A stretch of 34,136 nt of DNA, from contig DVNB01000096.1 in NCBI GenBank assembly GCA_018714695.1, positions 1 through 34,136 of the forward strand, written 5' to 3'. Of this stretch, positions 31,657 through 34,136 are shown piece after piece. A model generated the notes under the pieces. The model searched no databases and was not told where the DNA came from. It saw only the letters and a list, made by a program, of their open reading frames with translations. Position numbers and translations under genes: made by a program. The stretch comes from Candidatus Ornithomonoglobus merdipullorum (GTDB taxonomy: Bacteria; Bacillota; Clostridia; UBA1381). Position 1 is the first letter of the stretch. The number at the start of each line of letters is the position of its first letter.

Positions 31657-32305
31657 ATATTTTGCTCAGCAGCTCGTCCCACCCCGTAATATAATGGTCC
31701 GAGTGCCGTATGAGCCGTTCTTTATCGTGCGCGTTCGTCAGGTCGGCAACGGCTGTCACCGTAAAGCCTGCCTTCTTAGCGCTCATAACACCTGTGATAA
31801 TATCCTCGTATACCTCACAGTCGCAAGGCATTGCTCCGAGCCGCTTCGCCGCCAAAAGATATACGTCGGGGCGGTCCTTGCCGCAGCCGACCTCGCTTGA
31901 ATATGCATACGCGTCGATATATCCGTAAATACCGATGCGCCTGAAAGCCGACGTGCAAAGCTCCGGGAAACCGGAGGTCGCAACCGCTATTCTTACGCCC
32001 CGGAGGTGCAGTCTGCGGATGTATTCGCATACTCCCGATTTGGGTGGTATCGTGCTTCTGTAGGCATGCTCCATCCTTGCCTTGAACCCCGCAAATATCG
32101 TCTCTGCGCTCATCTGCGGTAGATATTTATTTCTGATATACGGGATGCTTTCTTCAAGGGTCATGTTCTGGATCTTGTCGGCTTCGCTGCTGCCGAGGAT
32201 AATGCCTTGCCCGCGGAAATAATCGACGGTTATGTCGTACCATGCGGTCATGGAATCGAGAATTGTGCCGTCAACGTCAAATATAGCACCTTTCAAATCA
32301 ATCAC
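31655..32305 (-). CDS. HAD-superfamily hydrolase (phosphatase / beta-phosphoglucomutase-like)
   Basis: A 216-residue HAD subfamily IA protein. Motif I is FDVDGTILDS (nucleophile Asp10, acid/base Asp12), motif II VATSG, motif III the Lys in GCGKDRPDVY, motif IV YEDIITGV; a four-helix cap lies between residues ~15 and 80. All catalytic residues are present. Such proteins dephosphorylate small metabolites; the substrate cannot be told. The start is taken as GTG 32305 with GGGGGAA upstream; TTG 32296 is possible. About 90 bases upstream (32306-32396) hold only AT-rich sequence. Confidence 0.88.
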   Translation of the reverse strand: MIDLKGAIFDVDGTILDSMTAWYDITVDYFRGQGIILGSSEADKIQNMTLEESIPYIRNKYLPQMSAETIFAGFKARMEHAYRSTIPPKSGVCEYIRRLHLRGVRIAVATSGFPELCTSAFRRIGIYGYIDAYAYSSEVGCGKDRPDVYLLAAKRLGAMPCDCEVYEDIITGVMSAKKAGFTVTAVADLTNAHDKERLIRHSDHYITGWDELLSKI

Positions 32306-32396
32306 CTGCCAATTCCCCCTGAAGTATCACCATACCATTATACAATATTTTTCGCTCATTTGCAAGTGTTTTGTTGTATTTTACGGCGGCTAGGGC

Positions 32397-32424
32397 AAAA
32401 AAAAATCCTCCCTGATGGGGAGGA
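32397..32424 (-). terminator. Terminator behind the GLUG/BIG2 gene remnant
   Basis: On the minus strand TCCTCCC pairs with GGGAGGA around a 5-base loop and is followed by nine T bases. Confidence 0.9.
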
Positions 32425-32432
32425 CCGAGATG

Positions 32433-33328
32433 TCAGAGCCTTTGTTCCGCGCTGTTGCTTATCGGCTGCATCGAATCAAGGCTGTCCCATACGAATGCCT
32501 TTACTGTACCGCCGGGCTCAGAAGGGAGAGTGCCGCCCAAGGTGTATGTTTTGTCCCGGTCGAGATCGCCGTCTATGAATATGTAGTCTGAGAGTGCGCC
32601 GGTGCTGTCATAGAGCCAGATTATCACCACGCCGTCAGTGGTGTCGGAGTTTTTTGTGACGCTGACTTCGGCACGCAGCTTGCTGCCTCCGTTTGCGACT
32701 GTTACGGAATTTACGGAATAGTCGAGCGGCTCAGGCTCGTATACCGTTACGGTGCATGAGTCACTGTGCGCTCCGTCACCGGTGGCTGCGGTTATCACTG
32801 CCGTGCCGGGAGCGATCGCCGTAACAACGCCGTCGGTCACGGTCGCAACATATCTGCTGGATGTGGACCAGCTTACCGATCGGTCGGAAGCGTTTTCCGG
32901 TGTGAATATCGGAGTGAGAGTCAGCTGGGAGCCTGTCTGCAGCGAAACATCTGTTTTGTCAAGGGACAGTCCGGTAACGGCTACGAATATTGATTTTTCG
33001 TTTTGCAGATAAGGGTAGCCGTCGTTTATGCTATCGTCGATCGCCCACGTGCTGTCAAAATCCCAGCCGGAGTAGCTTTCGCTCCATTTCATAGCCTCGG
33101 TGGTGAGAGGATAGACATGGTAGGAAGAATCAGTGTCGCGCTCATTTATTCCGGTAAGATCGTTGTCGTAATAACAGCTCGAAAACGTTCCGTCACCCGA
33201 GCTTGTCCTAAAACCGCTGTATGGGACGCTCGCAGTCCTGCCGTAGGTCGCGGCGTAGCAGTTTTATTTATGCAGCAGGCGAGCATCACGGATTAGATCG
33301 CTGCCGCAGCAATTCGTTTTTTATACAT
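32433..33328 (-). pseudogene. Collapsed GLUG/BIG2 surface-protein gene
   Basis: The minus strand keeps both ends of a secreted repeat protein but not its middle. At the 5' end ATG 33328, behind GAGGA, starts a signal peptide (MYKKRIAAAAI) that hits TAA 33293-33295; the same frame continues SVMLACC. The 3' part is open, in another frame, from just after TAA 33264-33266 to TGA 32433: it begins NCYAATYGR, then CYYDNDLTG and LTTEAMKWSESYSGWDF...INDGYPYL (the classic end of GLUG-repeat proteins), a BIG2 domain (VTGLSLDKTDVSLQTGSQLTL ... VVTAIAPGTAVITA) and a final beta-rich domain. ATG 33092 could start a 219-residue fragment without signal peptide or ribosome site. I read this as an internal deletion plus frameshift. 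Confidence 0.7.
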
Positions 33329-33357
33329 ATCATAAGTCCTCGCTTTCCTATGGTAAT

Positions 33358-33392
33358 AAAAAGGCATGCGAAATACTTTTCCGCATGCCTTT
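33358..33392 (-). terminator. Terminator after the transaldolase-family gene
   Basis: AAAGGCATGCG (33360-33370) and CGCATGCCTTT (33382-33392) are perfect 11-bp arms; on the minus strand the stem is followed by TTTATT. Confidence 0.92.
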
Positions 33393-33397
33393 AAAAC

Positions 33398-34045
33398 TCA
33401 GTTCTTCGGAACGGTCTCCCAGTCCTTCAGGAATCTGTCTATGCCCGAATCCGTAAGAGGATGGTGGAGCATCTGCATAAGTACCTTGAACGGGACCGTT
33501 GCGATGTTTGAGCCTGCCATTGCCGCGTCGATAACGTGGATGGGGTGTCTTATTGATGCCGCGATTATCTCAGTGTCTATGGCATGGTTCTCGAAGATAG
33601 TAACTATCTCTTCGATGAGGTTCATGCCGTTCATGCCTATATCGTCGAGTCTGCCGAGGAACGGGCTCACATATGTAGCGCCTGCGCGCGCGGCAAGAAG
33701 CGCCTGTGCCGCCGAGAATACGAGCGTAACGTTTGTCTTTATGCCCATCTCCGTAAGCTTCTTACAAGCCTTGAGACCTTCTTCGCACATCGGGATCTTT
33801 ATAACGATGTTCGGATGGATCTTTGAAAGCGGGATGGCCTGCTCTACCATTGTCGGAGCGTCCATAGCGGTAACTTCAGCGCTTATCGGACCGTCAACGA
33901 TCTCGGTGATCTCCTTTACTACTTCCTCAAAAACTCTGCCTTCTTTTGCGATGAGTGACGGATTGGTGGTAACGCCGCAGATGATGCCCATATCATTGGC
34001 TTTTCTTATCTCGTCCACATTCGCAGTATCAATGAATAATTTCAT
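33398..34045 (-). CDS. fsa: Fructose-6-phosphate aldolase / small transaldolase
   Basis: A 215-residue TIM-barrel class I aldolase of the small transaldolase (TalC/FSA) type. It starts [29 protein letters not shown] carries the conserved Asn segment, NIVIKIPM the Schiff-base Lys near residue 83, [16 protein letters not shown] and [13 protein letters not shown] follow. Both transaldolase and fructose-6-phosphate aldolase activities occur in this family and sequence alone does not settle which. Together with the split transketolase at 6020-7797 it would complete the non-oxidative pentose phosphate pathway. AGGAGG is 8 bases before ATG 34045. Isoleucine is mostly ATC, a sign of high expression. 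Confidence 0.93.
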   Translation of the reverse strand: MKLFIDTANVDEIRKANDMGIICGVTTNPSLIAKEGRVFEEVVKEITEIVDGPISAEVTAMDAPTMVEQAIPLSKIHPNIVIKIPMCEEGLKACKKLTEMGIKTNVTLVFSAAQALLAARAGATYVSPFLGRLDDIGMNGMNLIEEIVTIFENHAIDTEIIAASIRHPIHVIDAAMAGSNIATVPFKVLMQMLHHPLTDSGIDRFLKDWETVPKN

Positions 34046-34136
34046 GGTGAAATCCTCCTGTTTATCATAAGCGGTGTTGCCGGAACGGCATTGCCGAAGC
34101 GGTCCGCCGCTTTATTTGTTAAATATATTATATAAT
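34046..34136 (-). promoter_or_regulatory. Promoter and hairpin leader of the aldolase gene
   Basis: A -10 TATAAT lies on the minus strand at 34127-34132; its -35 would be outside the window. The leader has two adjoining hairpins, AAGCGG/CCGCTT (34097-34112) and CGGC/GCCG (34086-34096), and then AGGAGG. Confidence 0.45.

Overview
The window looks like chromosome of a low-to-mid GC anaerobic Bacillota, most likely a gut member of class Clostridia. This is inferred from gene content and order: a division/cell-wall (dcw) cluster opening with mraZ-rsmH; a MurE carrying the meso-diaminopimelate motif DNPR; a cysE-cysS-mrnC operon; split transketolase genes; copper-amine-oxidase-like stalk domains on two secreted proteins; a cobalamin riboswitch over a cobalt ECF transporter; strong AGGAGG ribosome sites and TTGACA/TATAAT promoters. 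No phage, IS element, CRISPR array or integrase is visible.

Layout. 1-2716 (+): a small VOC protein, a gluconate 5-dehydrogenase-like SDR and a secreted nuclease. 2760-3128 (-): a short DtxR/MntR-type metal regulator. 3434-7797 (+): cysE, cysS, mrnC and the two transketolase subunits. 7882-8433 (+): a lipoprotein. 8459-13170 (-): an operon read tex, lgt, a stand-alone HipA-like kinase, then a small multi-pass membrane protein broken by a one-base frameshift. 13171-13625: a long divergent regulatory region holding a recognisable MraZ operator. 13626-24692 (+): the dcw operon mraZ-rsmH-ftsL-PBP-murE-murF-mraY-ftsW-murG, ending in a 19-bp terminator; murD, murC, murB, ftsQ, ftsA and ftsZ are absent. 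24742-27870 (-): cobalamin riboswitch and cbiQ-cbiO-cbiM-cbiN. 27878-29230 (-): mnmA followed by an orphan coding relic. 29443-30051 (+): a divergent precorrin-2 dehydrogenase-like protein. 30145-30230 (-): tRNA-Leu(UAA). 30318-31571 (+): a secreted amidase. 31655-34045 (-): a HAD phosphatase, the wreck of a GLUG/BIG2 surface-protein gene, and a transaldolase-family aldolase.

How the parts fit. The dcw operon makes and flips cytoplasmic peptidoglycan precursors (MurE, MurF, MraY, MurG) and polymerises them at the septum (FtsW plus class B PBP, with FtsL), under MraZ autocontrol; the amidase at 30318 trims the wall. Lgt attaches lipid to lipoproteins such as the one at 7882. Transketolase and the aldolase/transaldolase serve the non-oxidative pentose phosphate pathway. 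Cobalt uptake is shut off by cobalamin through a transcription terminator abutting the cbiQ start.

Most unusual points: the kinase/membrane-protein pair coupled by an ATGA overlap; a roughly 130-residue arginine-rich repetitive extension on FtsW; acidic insertions in the class B PBP; GC-rich multi-hairpin spacers at four junctions; and three degraded genes (frameshifted membrane protein, post-mnmA relic, collapsed GLUG/BIG2 gene). Most of the window is ordinary core genome. I see no clear new defence or mobile system; the kinase/membrane pair is the best candidate for something undescribed.
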